A stretch of 64,000 bases of DNA from Saprospirales bacterium (GTDB lineage: Bacteria; Bacteroidota; Bacteroidia; Chitinophagales; Saprospiraceae): assembly GCA_002698985.1 (NCBI GenBank), contig PAAY01000035.1, positions 94,222 to 158,221 on the forward strand, given 5' to 3'. The notes under the pieces are model-generated. The model was not told the DNA's origin. It worked only from the letters and a program-made list of their open reading frames with translations, and did not search any database. Position numbers and translations under genes: made by a program. This document shows positions 34,841 to 42,681 of the stretch, one piece after another (the stretch's first letter is position 1; each line of letters begins with the position of its first letter).

Positions 34841-36179
34841 TGGTTTCAACATTAAGTTTGGAGGTGTTTGTGTTGTCGCTTCCCGGCTTGAATTTTCTTA
34901 TGATAAGCCTGTTCGCCTTTTCATAAGTCAGGTAGTGAAACAGCCAGTTTACACCAACCATAATTTTGTTTCGGAAACCGACGATGGAGATTAAATGCAC
35001 TGTTGACCAAAGCAGCCAGGCAATCCAGCCTTTCCATTTTCGAGATCCTATTTCGGCAACTGCGTTTTTTTTGCCGATGGTAGCCATGCTTCCCTTGTCT
35101 TTGTAAACAAAAGGTCTTTTGAAATTGCCTGTTTGAATAAGGTGGATCAGATTTTCACCTAATAAATTTCCCTGTTGAATAGCTACCGGCGCAAGCATAG
35201 GGTGTCCGGAGGGGTATTCATCGGAAATCATTGCTGCCACGTCACCAATGGCAAAAACATTGCTGTAACCAGTTACCCTGTTGTATTCGTCAACATTTAT
35301 CCGACCATTTTTTAAAATTAATCCATTCTCCAATCCTGAAGGTGATTCTCCCTTTACCCCGGCTGTCCAGACCAACATTTTAGCAGGTAATTTCTCTCCG
35401 TTTGCGAGTGTTACAATAGATCCGTTGTAATTATTGACAGCTGTGTTTAGCAGAACCTCTACTGAAAGGTCTTTTAAAACTTTCTTGGCATGATTTGAGG
35501 CCTCTTTTGTCATCATCGGCAACAGACGATCCTGTGCTTCAATCAGGAAAATCTTCATCCATTCAGTTGCAAGTTCGGGATAGTCTTTGTGTAACAAATA
35601 TTGTTTATACTCGGCAAGAGCACCTGCCAGCTCAACACCAGCAGGGCCCCCACCAACTATGACAAAATTTGTCAGCGCATCTTTCTCCTTTAAATTACAT
35701 GTGATTGTTGCTTCCTCAAGGTTTTGTAAGATCCAGCTCCTGATGTCCAAAGCGTCACCAATGTCTTTCAACCCAATGCTATTTAGGCTGATGTTCTTAA
35801 GGCCATAAAAATTCGTCACACTTCCCGTTGCTATCACAAGGTAGTCATATCTTACCCAACCGATGTTTGTATGAATACGGTTGGATTCAGGTTCGATCCC
35901 TATTACTTCGGCCATCCTGTAAATCAGGTTTTTGTAGCCTTGAAATAATTTTCGGATAGGAGATAAGATTGAATCTGGTTCCAGTCCGGCGATGGCAACC
36001 TGGTATAACAGCGGCTGAAACTGATGGAAATTATTTTTGTCCAGCAGGACAACCTGAACAGGTTTATCCCGCAACTTTTTTATCAAATTGATTCCTGCAA
36101 ACCCAGCCCCAACCACAACAATTCTTGGGGATACTGTTGCCGGAAGGCAAATTGTACTATGTGGGCATTGTTCAAGCAT
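34824..36179 (-). CDS. Type II NADH dehydrogenase-like FAD/NAD(P) oxidoreductase
   Basis: 451 residues from the ATG at 36179; a start at 36227 would extend 56 bases into the upstream gene. Two nucleotide-binding folds: 'RIVVVGAGFAGINLIKKL' (FAD) and 'FVIVGGGPAGVELAGALAE' (NAD), then 'NVFAIGDVAAM'. The C-terminal 'GWIAWLLWSTVHLISIVGFRNK' is an amphipathic membrane-binding region as in NDH-2. It oxidises NADH and reduces quinone without proton pumping. The position within the metal island may supply quinol for the oxidase genes; this is inference. Confidence 0.87.
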   Translation of the reverse strand: MLEQCPHSTICLPATVSPRIVVVGAGFAGINLIKKLRDKPVQVVLLDKNNFHQFQPLLYQVAIAGLEPDSILSPIRKLFQGYKNLIYRMAEVIGIEPESNRIHTNIGWVRYDYLVIATGSVTNFYGLKNISLNSIGLKDIGDALDIRSWILQNLEEATITCNLKEKDALTNFVIVGGGPAGVELAGALAEYKQYLLHKDYPELATEWMKIFLIEAQDRLLPMMTKEASNHAKKVLKDLSVEVLLNTAVNNYNGSIVTLANGEKLPAKMLVWTAGVKGESPSGLENGLILKNGRINVDEYNRVTGYSNVFAIGDVAAMISDEYPSGHPMLAPVAIQQGNLLGENLIHLIQTGNFKRPFVYKDKGSMATIGKKNAVAEIGSRKWKGWIAWLLWSTVHLISIVGFRNKIMVGVNWLFHYLTYEKANRLIIRKFKPGSDNTNTSKLNVETNEMVN

Positions 36180-36882
36180 TGTGTGTATTTTCAATTGGTG
36201 AAAGCTGGTGCCAGAATAAATGTTCATACAGCCCAGACCAGTACATCCCGAATGTAAAAGAGAAGAGAAGTTCCTCCAATGGAATTCCTATAATTTTAAT
36301 ACCTGTGAGTTCAGGTAAGTTCCAGTACATGTTTACATATTCGGGATATACCAGGAGTAGACTGCCAAAATATACGATGTATATAGCCAGGAATGCCAGT
36401 CCTCCAAACCAAATGGCAATCTTTAAGTCTGGCCTGCAATACAAGGTCGCTATTCCCCCGAAAAAGAGGGCTATTACCCCACAGTATATATGGTTTAAAT
36501 TGGTAAAAGCCGCGAGGACGATAAAAATGCCCACCGGAATAAAAAGAATGAGCCGATGCAACTTGTGTTTGGCATTCACCCTTTCTTCTTCTGCCATAGG
36601 TACACTCCTTACTGGAACAAACAATTTGTAAATGACAGCCCCTATCCCTCCAATGGAAAATGAAAAAATGAGACTTTCTATGTCAAAACCAGTCTTTTCA
36701 GCAAGGTTGAACAAAGAGGGAGGAGACCAATATTCAGGTACAAAAAGCGGTTCTGTCAATCCTAATAAAGAGGTCCAAATACTCACTCTTAACATTTCCA
36801 ACCTGAACTCAGGCCTCCTCCAATATATAATTGCCCAGCTACATAATGCAATTAAAGACCATATAAGCCATGCGTACTTCAT
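36172..36882 (-). CDS. Lycopene-cyclase-domain membrane protein
   Basis: 236 residues with seven predicted helices. 'TEPLFVPEYWSPPSLF', 'DIESLIFSFSIGGIGA' and 'IPLEELLFSFTFGMYWSGLYEH' match the two halves of the lycopene cyclase domain found in CrtYcd-like proteins, including the EE pair. Whether it cyclises lycopene here is unknown; no other carotenoid gene is in view. It overlaps both neighbours by a few bases. Confidence 0.72.
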   Translation of the reverse strand: MKYAWLIWSLIALCSWAIIYWRRPEFRLEMLRVSIWTSLLGLTEPLFVPEYWSPPSLFNLAEKTGFDIESLIFSFSIGGIGAVIYKLFVPVRSVPMAEEERVNAKHKLHRLILFIPVGIFIVLAAFTNLNHIYCGVIALFFGGIATLYCRPDLKIAIWFGGLAFLAIYIVYFGSLLLVYPEYVNMYWNLPELTGIKIIGIPLEELLFSFTFGMYWSGLYEHLFWHQLSPIENTHNA

Positions 36883-37163
36883 TGTGATTTATTTGGCTTT
36901 ATGGTGAAGTTGTAAATTCCTGCTATACAAGCTCCGACTAACCACCCTAGAATGAATGACTCCAACAGACCGATAAAAAACTCTGAAAGAGGAACTTCAG
37001 GGCGTATGATGGAACCCACATCCAACCCATGAAGTAAACTATTGAAAAACGCAATCGTTCCGGATTGTCCAACGGCCATCATTACGACCGCGCATCCAAT
37101 GTAGAGAATGGCCCAAGTGGCCCCCACTGCCAGTCCAAATTTTCGAATATCAATTGCATTCAT
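36879..37163 (-). CDS. DUF5676 small membrane protein
   Basis: 94 residues. 'KFGLAVGATWAILYIGCAVVMM' and 'FFIGLLESFILGWLVGACIAGIYN' are the two helices of the DUF5676 family, found near copper and mercury genes in Bacteroidota and other bacteria. Function unknown. It overlaps both its upstream and downstream neighbours by four bases, so it is part of a tight operon. Confidence 0.75.
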   Translation of the reverse strand: MNAIDIRKFGLAVGATWAILYIGCAVVMMAVGQSGTIAFFNSLLHGLDVGSIIRPEVPLSEFFIGLLESFILGWLVGACIAGIYNFTIKPNKSQ

Positions 37164-37357
37164 TGTTTTTCATTTTTATGATTATGATGTCTTTGGTTCC
37201 CGTGTGAATGTGGCATGAGAATATGACACAAGAACATAAGGAGAATAAATGCCAGAAGGCCAGTGTCGCCATCAATGCCTAGTGCCGGTGCAAAAAATAT
37301 GAGCAACAACGGCAGAACACAACCAATTAGCATTAATATCAAATGCTTGTTTTTCAT
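37160..37357 (-). CDS. DUF2933-like small His-tailed membrane protein
   Basis: 65 residues from the second ATG at 37357. Two hydrophobic segments ('LILMLIGCVLPLLLIFFAPALG' and 'LAFILLMFLCHILMPHSH') and a C-terminal His/Asn-rich tail ('GNQRHHNHKNEK'). The pattern is that of DUF2933 proteins, usually found in metal-resistance gene sets. It is the first gene of the group down to the 22-bp hairpin. Confidence 0.65.
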   Translation of the reverse strand: MKNKHLILMLIGCVLPLLLIFFAPALGIDGDTGLLAFILLMFLCHILMPHSHGNQRHHNHKNEKQ

Positions 37358-37372
37358 CGGCCTCATTGATTT

Positions 37373-37533
37373 AGAGCCTGTTTAGATTTTCATGCTTGAG
37401 CGAAAGTGAGCAAATTTTATTCTGAACAAGGCAAATTTTGCAGGCGTATACAATTTATCCGGCGAAAAATTTAACGACGTGCAGGATAAAATTGGCCGCT
37501 TGCAGCCAAGTAAAGGGAATTTAAACAGGCTCT
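37373..37533. mobile_element. MITE-like 161-bp element with inverted ends
   Basis: The ends AGAGCCTGTTTA(G)ATTT at 37373 and its inverted copy at 37533 (AAATTTAAACAGGCTCT) match over 16 of 17 positions. The interior holds no complete gene; translations of it are likely shadow. Size and end structure are typical of a MITE or a deletion relic of an insertion sequence. No transposase is nearby. I cannot identify the family or verify a target-site duplication. Confidence 0.6.
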
Positions 37534-37605
37534 TAACCAGTCTTTCTTTTTTGCCTTTCCCGTAAGGCAAACCATTACCACATTTGAGACACTCACAGGG
37601 TCCAT

Positions 37606-37632
37606 CAGCCCTTCAAATGCGGGCTGTTTTTT
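37606..37632 (+). terminator. Plus-strand intrinsic terminator-like hairpin
   Basis: CAGCCC and GGGCTG (6-bp perfect stem, 9-base loop) are followed by six T on the plus strand. No plus-strand gene precedes it in this region, so it may be an antisense transcript end or a relic of a lost gene. An alternative stem, CATTTGA (37581) with TCAAATG (37613), overlaps the loop. Confidence 0.5.
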
Positions 37633-37698
37633 GCTTGGCTTTGTAACATAAAATTATACCCTATTTTTATCTATTACTTCCATTCTTTTGGGCTTTGT

Positions 37699-38283
37699 TT
37701 ATAAAATTTTGTCGAATGGAGTCCTTGGCTTTAATTCCAGTTTTTTGTAATCGCTCATGCTCATGCCAGTTACCTGTTTAAACTGGCCAGAAAGGTGGCT
37801 GATGTTACCATAGCCCAATTCATACGCTATTTCAGAAAAATTCAACTCTCCGTATTCAATCAATTCTTTTGCTTTTTCAACCCGCATTAAAACAAAATAT
37901 TTTTCAATTGTTATGCCCTCTGATCTTGAAAATGACTTGCTGAGTGAATAGTAGTTTTTGTTGAGTTTTTTTGACAGGTATTCAGATAGGTTTTGATTCA
38001 ATGTCAGGGGTAGGTTTTGCAATAAATACAAAATTTCATGTTTGATTTTCTCACTGATGATTTCATCTTCAGAGTAGATGAGATGAAAGTTGTCCTTTAC
38101 CAATGCTTCTTCAATGGATTGAAGGTCAATGTGTTTAGTTTTAGGCAGGTTGACAAGTACTCTTCCCAACTCTATTTCTTTGACTTCTAGCCCCAAACTC
38201 TCCAGATTTTCCTTTACTACCTTTAGGCACCTGCTGCAAATCATATTGCGGACCAGTAATTCCATTGAATTCGACGATTTCAT
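37699..38283 (-). CDS. AraC-family regulator with N-terminal HMA-like metal-binding region
   Basis: 194 residues. The first 75 show a heavy-metal-associated-like fold with Cys16 and Cys19 ('VRNMICSRCLKVV'). The C-terminal about 90 residues are an AraC DNA-binding domain: 'RVEKAKELIEYGELNFSEIAYELGYGNISHLSGQFKQVTG' read in pieces shows both helix-turn-helix motifs ('FSEIAYELGYGNISHLSGQF', 'SMSDYKKL'). This is an attractive direct metal-to-DNA switch, since it has its own metal sensor rather than a cupin. Cognate targets are probably the pump and lipoprotein genes beside it. Confidence 0.8.
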   Translation of the reverse strand: MKSSNSMELLVRNMICSRCLKVVKENLESLGLEVKEIELGRVLVNLPKTKHIDLQSIEEALVKDNFHLIYSEDEIISEKIKHEILYLLQNLPLTLNQNLSEYLSKKLNKNYYSLSKSFSRSEGITIEKYFVLMRVEKAKELIEYGELNFSEIAYELGYGNISHLSGQFKQVTGMSMSDYKKLELKPRTPFDKIL

Positions 38284-38373
38284 GGCATAAGGTATTAATG
38301 AATAAGAAAAAGTTGACGATTTGGGGTTTCGGTCCAGCTACTAATGCAGTATTATTTTCAATAAAGCTATTTA

Positions 38374-38502
38374 CTATCTCTTGTAAATTATACCGAATAT
38401 TATTGCGATTGCAAGCAACAGCCAAAGCAAGAATTTAATTACTTCCTTTGCCTTGCCCGTCTTGGTCGAATTAATCCTATTGTCTGAGCAGCAATCTTTC
38501 AT
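38374..38502 (-). CDS. 42-residue single-span membrane peptide with N-terminal CC
   Basis: An ATG at 38502 opens 42 codons: 'MKDCCSDNRINSTKTGKAKE' followed by one helix ('FLLWLLLAIAIIFGII') and a basic end. The Cys pair at 4-5 could bind a metal. Length is below usual limits. It lies between the regulator gene and the terminator-like hairpin at 38522-38551, so it could begin the regulator transcript. Confidence 0.45.
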   Translation of the reverse strand: MKDCCSDNRINSTKTGKAKEVIKFLLWLLLAIAIIFGIIYKR

Positions 38503-38521
38503 TTTTCAGGTTTTTAAAGTG

Positions 38522-38551
38522 GCAAGCCTGGGCACCAGGTGCCCGGCTTGC
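38522..38551 (-). terminator. Hairpin downstream of the HMA protein gene
   Basis: GCAAGCC-T-GGGCAC and GTGCCCGGCTTGC form a 13-bp stem with one bulge around a 3-base loop. On the minus strand it is 22 bases past the HMA gene stop and is followed by CACTTTAAAAA. The T run is poor, so terminator or mRNA-end stabiliser are both possible. Confidence 0.55.
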
Positions 38552-38572
38552 ACACCAAACTGTATATGACAG

Positions 38573-38983
38573 TTAATTACCCTCATTGGAAACAGGCCGC
38601 TCGTATTGACAGCAGCCTGGCAAATTGTTGTACACTTCCTCTTTGGCTCTCACTTCGTCAGAATCATGGCCTGCGTTTGCCACTACTTGCTTGATCTCTT
38701 TGAGTTGAATTACTTCGGGGTTGTAATTGACGGTAAGTTGCTTGGTGTCAACATCCCAGTCGGCGGAATAAACGCCCTCAACTTTTTTCAGGGCTCCTTC
38801 TATGCGACGTTCACACATGCCGCAGTTGCCATAAACTTTGAAGGATTCAGTTTTACCTTCTTTGGCCATCGCATTTGCGGTCTTTTCTACTTGCATGTTT
38901 TGGCTGTGGTGATGTTCGTGTTGGGCGAAAAGGCCAACAGCGAAAAACATGAACAGTGCGGAAGACAAAATCAACTTTTTCAT
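38573..38983 (-). CDS. Secreted heavy-metal-associated domain protein
   Basis: 136 residues. A signal peptide ends near 'FAQ', followed by a short His-rich segment ('HEHHHSQNM'). An HMA fold (about 46-115) has the metal motif NCGMCERR (Cys54, Cys57). A C-terminal 'PGCCQY' gives two more Cys. It could be a periplasmic copper chaperone. It is preceded by the His/HMBD lipoprotein gene and likely cotranscribed. Confidence 0.82.
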   Translation of the reverse strand: MKKLILSSALFMFFAVGLFAQHEHHHSQNMQVEKTANAMAKEGKTESFKVYGNCGMCERRIEGALKKVEGVYSADWDVDTKQLTVNYNPEVIQLKEIKQVVANAGHDSDEVRAKEEVYNNLPGCCQYERPVSNEGN

Positions 38984-39008
38984 CTGAACAGATTTTAGTG
39001 GGTTAAAG

Positions 39009-39049
39009 AATCAGCAGGCAGAGACAGCCCCGCCTGCTGCTGATTTTTT
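39009..39049. terminator. Bidirectional terminator-like hairpin
   Basis: ATCAGCAGGC pairs with GCCTGCTG(CTG)AT, with seven T on the plus side and CTTTAA on the minus side. It lies right after the HMBD lipoprotein stop. It may partly end that transcript before the HMA gene. Confidence 0.5.
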
Positions 39050-39375
39050 TAATGCTTATGCCCATCCTTCATATGGTCGGCATTGGCAACGTATTCCATG
39101 CCGCACTTAGGACATTTGCCCGGCTGGTCACTGCCGCTACCTTCGCAGTGCATCGGGCAAACGTAGGCTGAGGTGTACTCAGGTCCGTCGCCGTGAGGCT
39201 CCTGTGATGCGTCGGCATCGCCGTTTTCGTGCATGGCACCGCCATCGTGATCGTGGCCCTCATGCATCTCGGTAGACTCTCCGTTGGAGTGATCGTGGTC
39301 GTGGGCGTTGTTGCCGCAGGCGATGGCTACCGCACTGATGACTACACCCAGAAAAAGCAATTTGAAGTACTTCAT
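39049..39375 (-). CDS. His-rich lipoprotein with heavy-metal-binding domain (HMBD)
   Basis: 108 residues. A lipobox ('AVAIACGNN') gives a lipid-anchored Cys near 20. A dense His/Asp/Glu/Met stretch (about 24-60) precedes 'YVCPMHCEGSGSDQPGKCPKCGMEYV', the HMBD motif, also present in the CusB-like protein. It is probably a periplasmic metal buffer or chaperone for the pump. Confidence 0.82.
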   Translation of the reverse strand: MKYFKLLFLGVVISAVAIACGNNAHDHDHSNGESTEMHEGHDHDGGAMHENGDADASQEPHGDGPEYTSAYVCPMHCEGSGSDQPGKCPKCGMEYVANADHMKDGHKH

Positions 39376-39419
39376 GAATTGAAATGTTTAAAAGTGAATG
39401 ATTTAGAAGTTGATTATGG

Positions 39420-39668
39420 TTTTTGGGGTTTTTGAAGGTTTTTAGGGGGTTATGAGGATTATGAGGATTATAGGGATTATGGAGGATTATTGAGGTTGTT
39501 ATAGGTTATAGGTTGTAGGTTGTAGGTTGGCAGGAATACTCTGCTAAACTCTGCTTTCAACTCTGATAACTCTGCGGTTAAAATAGTGTAGAGTTTAGGG
39601 TTTAGAGTGTAGAGTTAGGAGGTGCTAGCTCTTACTACGAGCCACGAGCTACGAGCTACGAGCTAACA
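39420..39668 (-). repeat. Compound intergenic repeat, copy R1
   Basis: Reading on the minus strand from the CusB stop: TCGTAGCTCGTAGCTCGTGG units, AGTAAGAGCTAGC, AAACCCTAAACTCTACAC-type units, TTTTAACCGCAGAGTTATC, GAGTATTCCTGCC, ACCTACA repeats, then ATAATCCTCCATAATCC repeats. The module order is the same as in copies R2 and R3. It fills the gap between cusB and the HMBD lipoprotein gene. Confidence 0.8.
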
Positions 39669-39672
39669 GCTC

Positions 39673-41418
39673 TCACAGACTATCCTTCACCACCCCGCAA
39701 GTAAGCATGGCATCACCGAAGTAGGGGTTTTGAACCTTTCTTTCTGCGCTCAGCCAATCAGCACCCTGGTTGTCGAAGGCCATGGGGCAATGGATGACAT
39801 AGAGCTGTCCGTTCTGGATTCCGAAGGCCTTTACCGCATTGGTAAGTGCCATTGACAGAAATCCAAATTGTTTGCGCTGTTCTTCCAGGTCATCGCTTTC
39901 AGCAATGTTGCCGGTGTGGGCCTTCAGCGCTTTCAGTTGTTCCATCCAGTACATGTGGGCATCGCCTTTGAGCAATTCCATTTTGACAGATCCCAAGGCT
40001 GACAGCAGCTGTGGTGCAGCTTTTTTGGCAGCAGCAGGATCTGACCCAACCAGGGCTTGTTCCAAGGCCAGGTAAGCCTGCACCACCTCACCCAATTGCT
40101 TTTTGAAATCGGCGGGTGTTTCTGCCCGGTAATCCGGAACCTTTTGCTCTTCGGCAACGGTTTTCACATTGCGGTTCATCATGCTGTTCATGTTGTTGAG
40201 TTGAGCTGCTGCGTCGATGACGAACTGGCCGTTGACCACCACCCGCTCGCCGGCGTTCAGGCCTTCCAGCACCAGGTACTTGTCACCAACGGCATCGCCG
40301 AGTTTGATCTCACGGTATTCGTAGGAAGGAACGTCGGCATCGGGCACCTGCACATAAACCACCGATCTTGGGCCGGTCCAGAGCACGGCGGTTTTGGGGA
40401 CCATCAGTCCCTTTTGAGCCGTTCGAGGACGGGCCTCGATCGTACCTTTCACGAACATATCGGGTTTCAGCATCCCTCCCACATTGCGTACATCTGCCCT
40501 CACGCTGGCAGCACGGGTTTGCGGATTTACAACAGGGTCGATGAAGCTGACGGTGCCTGAAAAGGTCTTGTCCGGAATAGCTGCCACGGTGTAGCTCACC
40601 TTGTCGCCAATGCGGATATTGGCCAGGTCTTCTTCGTAGGCATCGAAGAGCACCCAGAGTTGGTTCAGATCGGCCAGGTCAAACAGTACGCTCCCTTCTT
40701 TCACATAGTCGCCTACGGCAACTCTGCGCTTCAACACCACCCCGGAGCGGTCGGCATACACGGGGAGTGTTTCCTGAATTTTGCCTGATTTTTCAACCTC
40801 CTGGATGGTGGCATCCGTCAGTTTCCAATAGCGCAATTTGTTGCGCACAGCCTCCAGCAGTTGTGGCTGTGAATCAGCCCATTTTCTGGCTTCGAGCAGT
40901 TCTTTCTGGGCAGAAATGAGCGCCGGTGAATAGATGGTGGCCAGTTTCTGCCCTTTCCTTACCGACTCACCCGTGAAGGTGACAAAGAGTTGCTCTATTC
41001 GACCTGGCAGGTGAGAAACCTGGCTGGCCACATGGCGCTCATCGGCTTCGATTCGGCCGGTCAGAAAAATGGTCTTTGAAGCAGCTCCGGTTCCGGCACC
41101 CACTTCCATGGTCTGGATGTTCGCAAGTTTGACGGCATCCTCAGTCATTTGCATGACCAAAGGATTGTCAGAGGTACCGGCTTCATCCAGGGGAATCAGG
41201 TCCATGCCACAAATAGGGCATTGCCCCGGCTCGTTTTGACGGATTTGCGGGTGCATGGAGCAGGTCCAGATGGTTTCTTTCTTTTCGCCTGCGGCAACAT
41301 CGTGATTGTGGCCCTCGTGGTTGGCTACAGGCTGCGTTTTTCCGAAGAAAACATACCCGGCCGCCAGGCCGGCAAAAGCAGCTGCAAGTACCAGAACTAT
41401 TACTTTCCAATTTTTCAT
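39673..41418 (-). CDS. cusB: CusB-like RND efflux periplasmic adaptor, with HMBD and DUF3347
   Basis: 581 residues. A membrane anchor (about 5-25) is followed by a His-rich spacer, an HMBD motif ('TCSMHPQIRQNEPGQCPICGM', about 52-72), then the adaptor core with alpha-hairpin, lipoyl and barrel domains ('RVASQVSHLPGRIEQLFV'-type region, 'GDKVSYTVAAIPDKTFSGTV'). A C-terminal DUF3347 (about 440-575) ends 'VIHCPMAFDNQGADWL', 'NPYFGDAMLTCG'. This domain also occurs alone at 33113. It links the inner-membrane RND pump to TolC. The last codons run into the compound repeat. Confidence 0.88.
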   Translation of the reverse strand: MKNWKVIVLVLAAAFAGLAAGYVFFGKTQPVANHEGHNHDVAAGEKKETIWTCSMHPQIRQNEPGQCPICGMDLIPLDEAGTSDNPLVMQMTEDAVKLANIQTMEVGAGTGAASKTIFLTGRIEADERHVASQVSHLPGRIEQLFVTFTGESVRKGQKLATIYSPALISAQKELLEARKWADSQPQLLEAVRNKLRYWKLTDATIQEVEKSGKIQETLPVYADRSGVVLKRRVAVGDYVKEGSVLFDLADLNQLWVLFDAYEEDLANIRIGDKVSYTVAAIPDKTFSGTVSFIDPVVNPQTRAASVRADVRNVGGMLKPDMFVKGTIEARPRTAQKGLMVPKTAVLWTGPRSVVYVQVPDADVPSYEYREIKLGDAVGDKYLVLEGLNAGERVVVNGQFVIDAAAQLNNMNSMMNRNVKTVAEEQKVPDYRAETPADFKKQLGEVVQAYLALEQALVGSDPAAAKKAAPQLLSALGSVKMELLKGDAHMYWMEQLKALKAHTGNIAESDDLEEQRKQFGFLSMALTNAVKAFGIQNGQLYVIHCPMAFDNQGADWLSAERKVQNPYFGDAMLTCGVVKDSL

Positions 41419-41454
41419 CTTCGTAAATTTTGAAGTTGATGGTGAACTAATGGG

Positions 41455-42681
41455 TTACGGGATGTAGCGCTCGATCTCAGCCTGTGCCTGGTACATTTTT
41501 ACCACTGCACTGAGCTGCATCAGGTCGTACTTGATGTATTGGTCTTCGGTTTGAAGAAGGTCAATAAAACTGGCGCCTTCGGCACTGTAAGCTGCCATCA
41601 GCAGGTCGAGTACCGACAGGGTGGTTTGTTTTTGGTCTTCAAACAATTGAAACCGTATACGGGCATCATCCCAGTTGGCAAATGCCTGTTCCAATGCCGT
41701 TCTGAACTGCAACTGAAGGTCTTCCTTTCGCAGCTCGAGGGCATGAATCTTTATCCGTTCTTCCTGCTCCTTAGCGTCGTATTTTTCCCGGTAAAGCGGA
41801 ATGCGAACGCCGATCCTGGGTGAGAGGATATCCCTGCCGTTGCCGTCGGGATTGGCATCGGAGCGCTCACCCACGAAGATGTAATCGAGGCCTGCGGCGA
41901 AAGAGGGTTTGCCTTCCAGCTCGTTCAGTTTGATGGCTTCCCGGGATGCTTCCTGTTGCAGGCTAAACATTCTCAGCACCGGGTGACCGGCGGCAATGAG
42001 GGCCTGTATTGAATCCAGTGAATAAGCCGGATCGATGGTGGTCAGTGTATCCACCGGCACCACAGGTGCTCCGGCATTTCTGTTCAGCAGGCCATTGATC
42101 ACCGCCAGCGGTTTTTGCTTTTGGGTTTCCAAAAGTTCCAGCTCTTCCTCCAGGTCTTTGATCCGTATTTGGATGCGCAGCACATCCGCCAGTTTGGAGC
42201 GGCCAGCTTCCACGTTGGCCAGAGCAATGGATTCCATCCTTCGGAAAACATCTATGCTCCGCCGGATGATGAGCTGCTTTTTGGCCAGCTCGTACAGTTG
42301 GTAATAAGCTGCTTTCACCTTGTAATGGAGGTTCAGGCGGGTGGCAGCAATTTTCTCAAACTGCGCTTTTGCCATCACCAGCATGAGGTCTCGCCGGGCG
42401 TCCAGCGTCCCCTTCCAGGGAAATTGCTGGGTGGCACTCAGGCGCACCCATTGCGGCCCCAGGCGGGTCTCCACCGGCAAGGCAAAGACACCCAGTCCGG
42501 CTTCGGGTTCAGGCAACTGGCTCACCTGGGGTGCTTTTTCCAGGGCTGCCAGGTAGTCCTGGTAGAGCGCTTTCAGCTCCAGGTTGTTGCTGTCGGCTTG
42601 CGCCAACAACTGCTCCAGCGGTTGCGCAGCGAGGAAGCCGGAAAAGAAGAGCAACAAGACTGACATTAAAATTTTATTCAT
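41455..42681 (-). CDS. cusC: TolC-family outer-membrane efflux protein (CusC-like)
   Basis: 408 residues from the ATG at 42681, which overlaps the cusA stop; earlier ATGs exist. Signal peptide ends 'FLAAQ'. The two half-repeats of long helices ('QFEKIAATRLNLHYKVKAAYYQLYELAKKQ', 'KQTTLSVLDLLMAAYSAEGASFIDLLQTEDQYIKY') are typical of TolC proteins that form the outer-membrane channel. It is the third part of the pump, 36 bases before cusB. Confidence 0.88.
   Translation of the reverse strand: MNKILMSVLLLFFSGFLAAQPLEQLLAQADSNNLELKALYQDYLAALEKAPQVSQLPEPEAGLGVFALPVETRLGPQWVRLSATQQFPWKGTLDARRDLMLVMAKAQFEKIAATRLNLHYKVKAAYYQLYELAKKQLIIRRSIDVFRRMESIALANVEAGRSKLADVLRIQIRIKDLEEELELLETQKQKPLAVINGLLNRNAGAPVVPVDTLTTIDPAYSLDSIQALIAAGHPVLRMFSLQQEASREAIKLNELEGKPSFAAGLDYIFVGERSDANPDGNGRDILSPRIGVRIPLYREKYDAKEQEERIKIHALELRKEDLQLQFRTALEQAFANWDDARIRFQLFEDQKQTTLSVLDLLMAAYSAEGASFIDLLQTEDQYIKYDLMQLSAVVKMYQAQAEIERYIP

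Noticed and set aside
37382..37570. 62-codon minus-strand frame within the MITE-like element
   Set aside because: It is mostly made of the repeat interior; a mobile element remnant is the simpler reading.
38141..38425. 94-codon frame overlapping the AraC gene start
   Set aside because: It is in another frame of the regulator and lacks a plausible domain.
39420..39668. Possible CRISPR array
   Set aside because: Units are of 7-20 bases, variable and without regular unique spacers, so this is a compound repeat and not a CRISPR.
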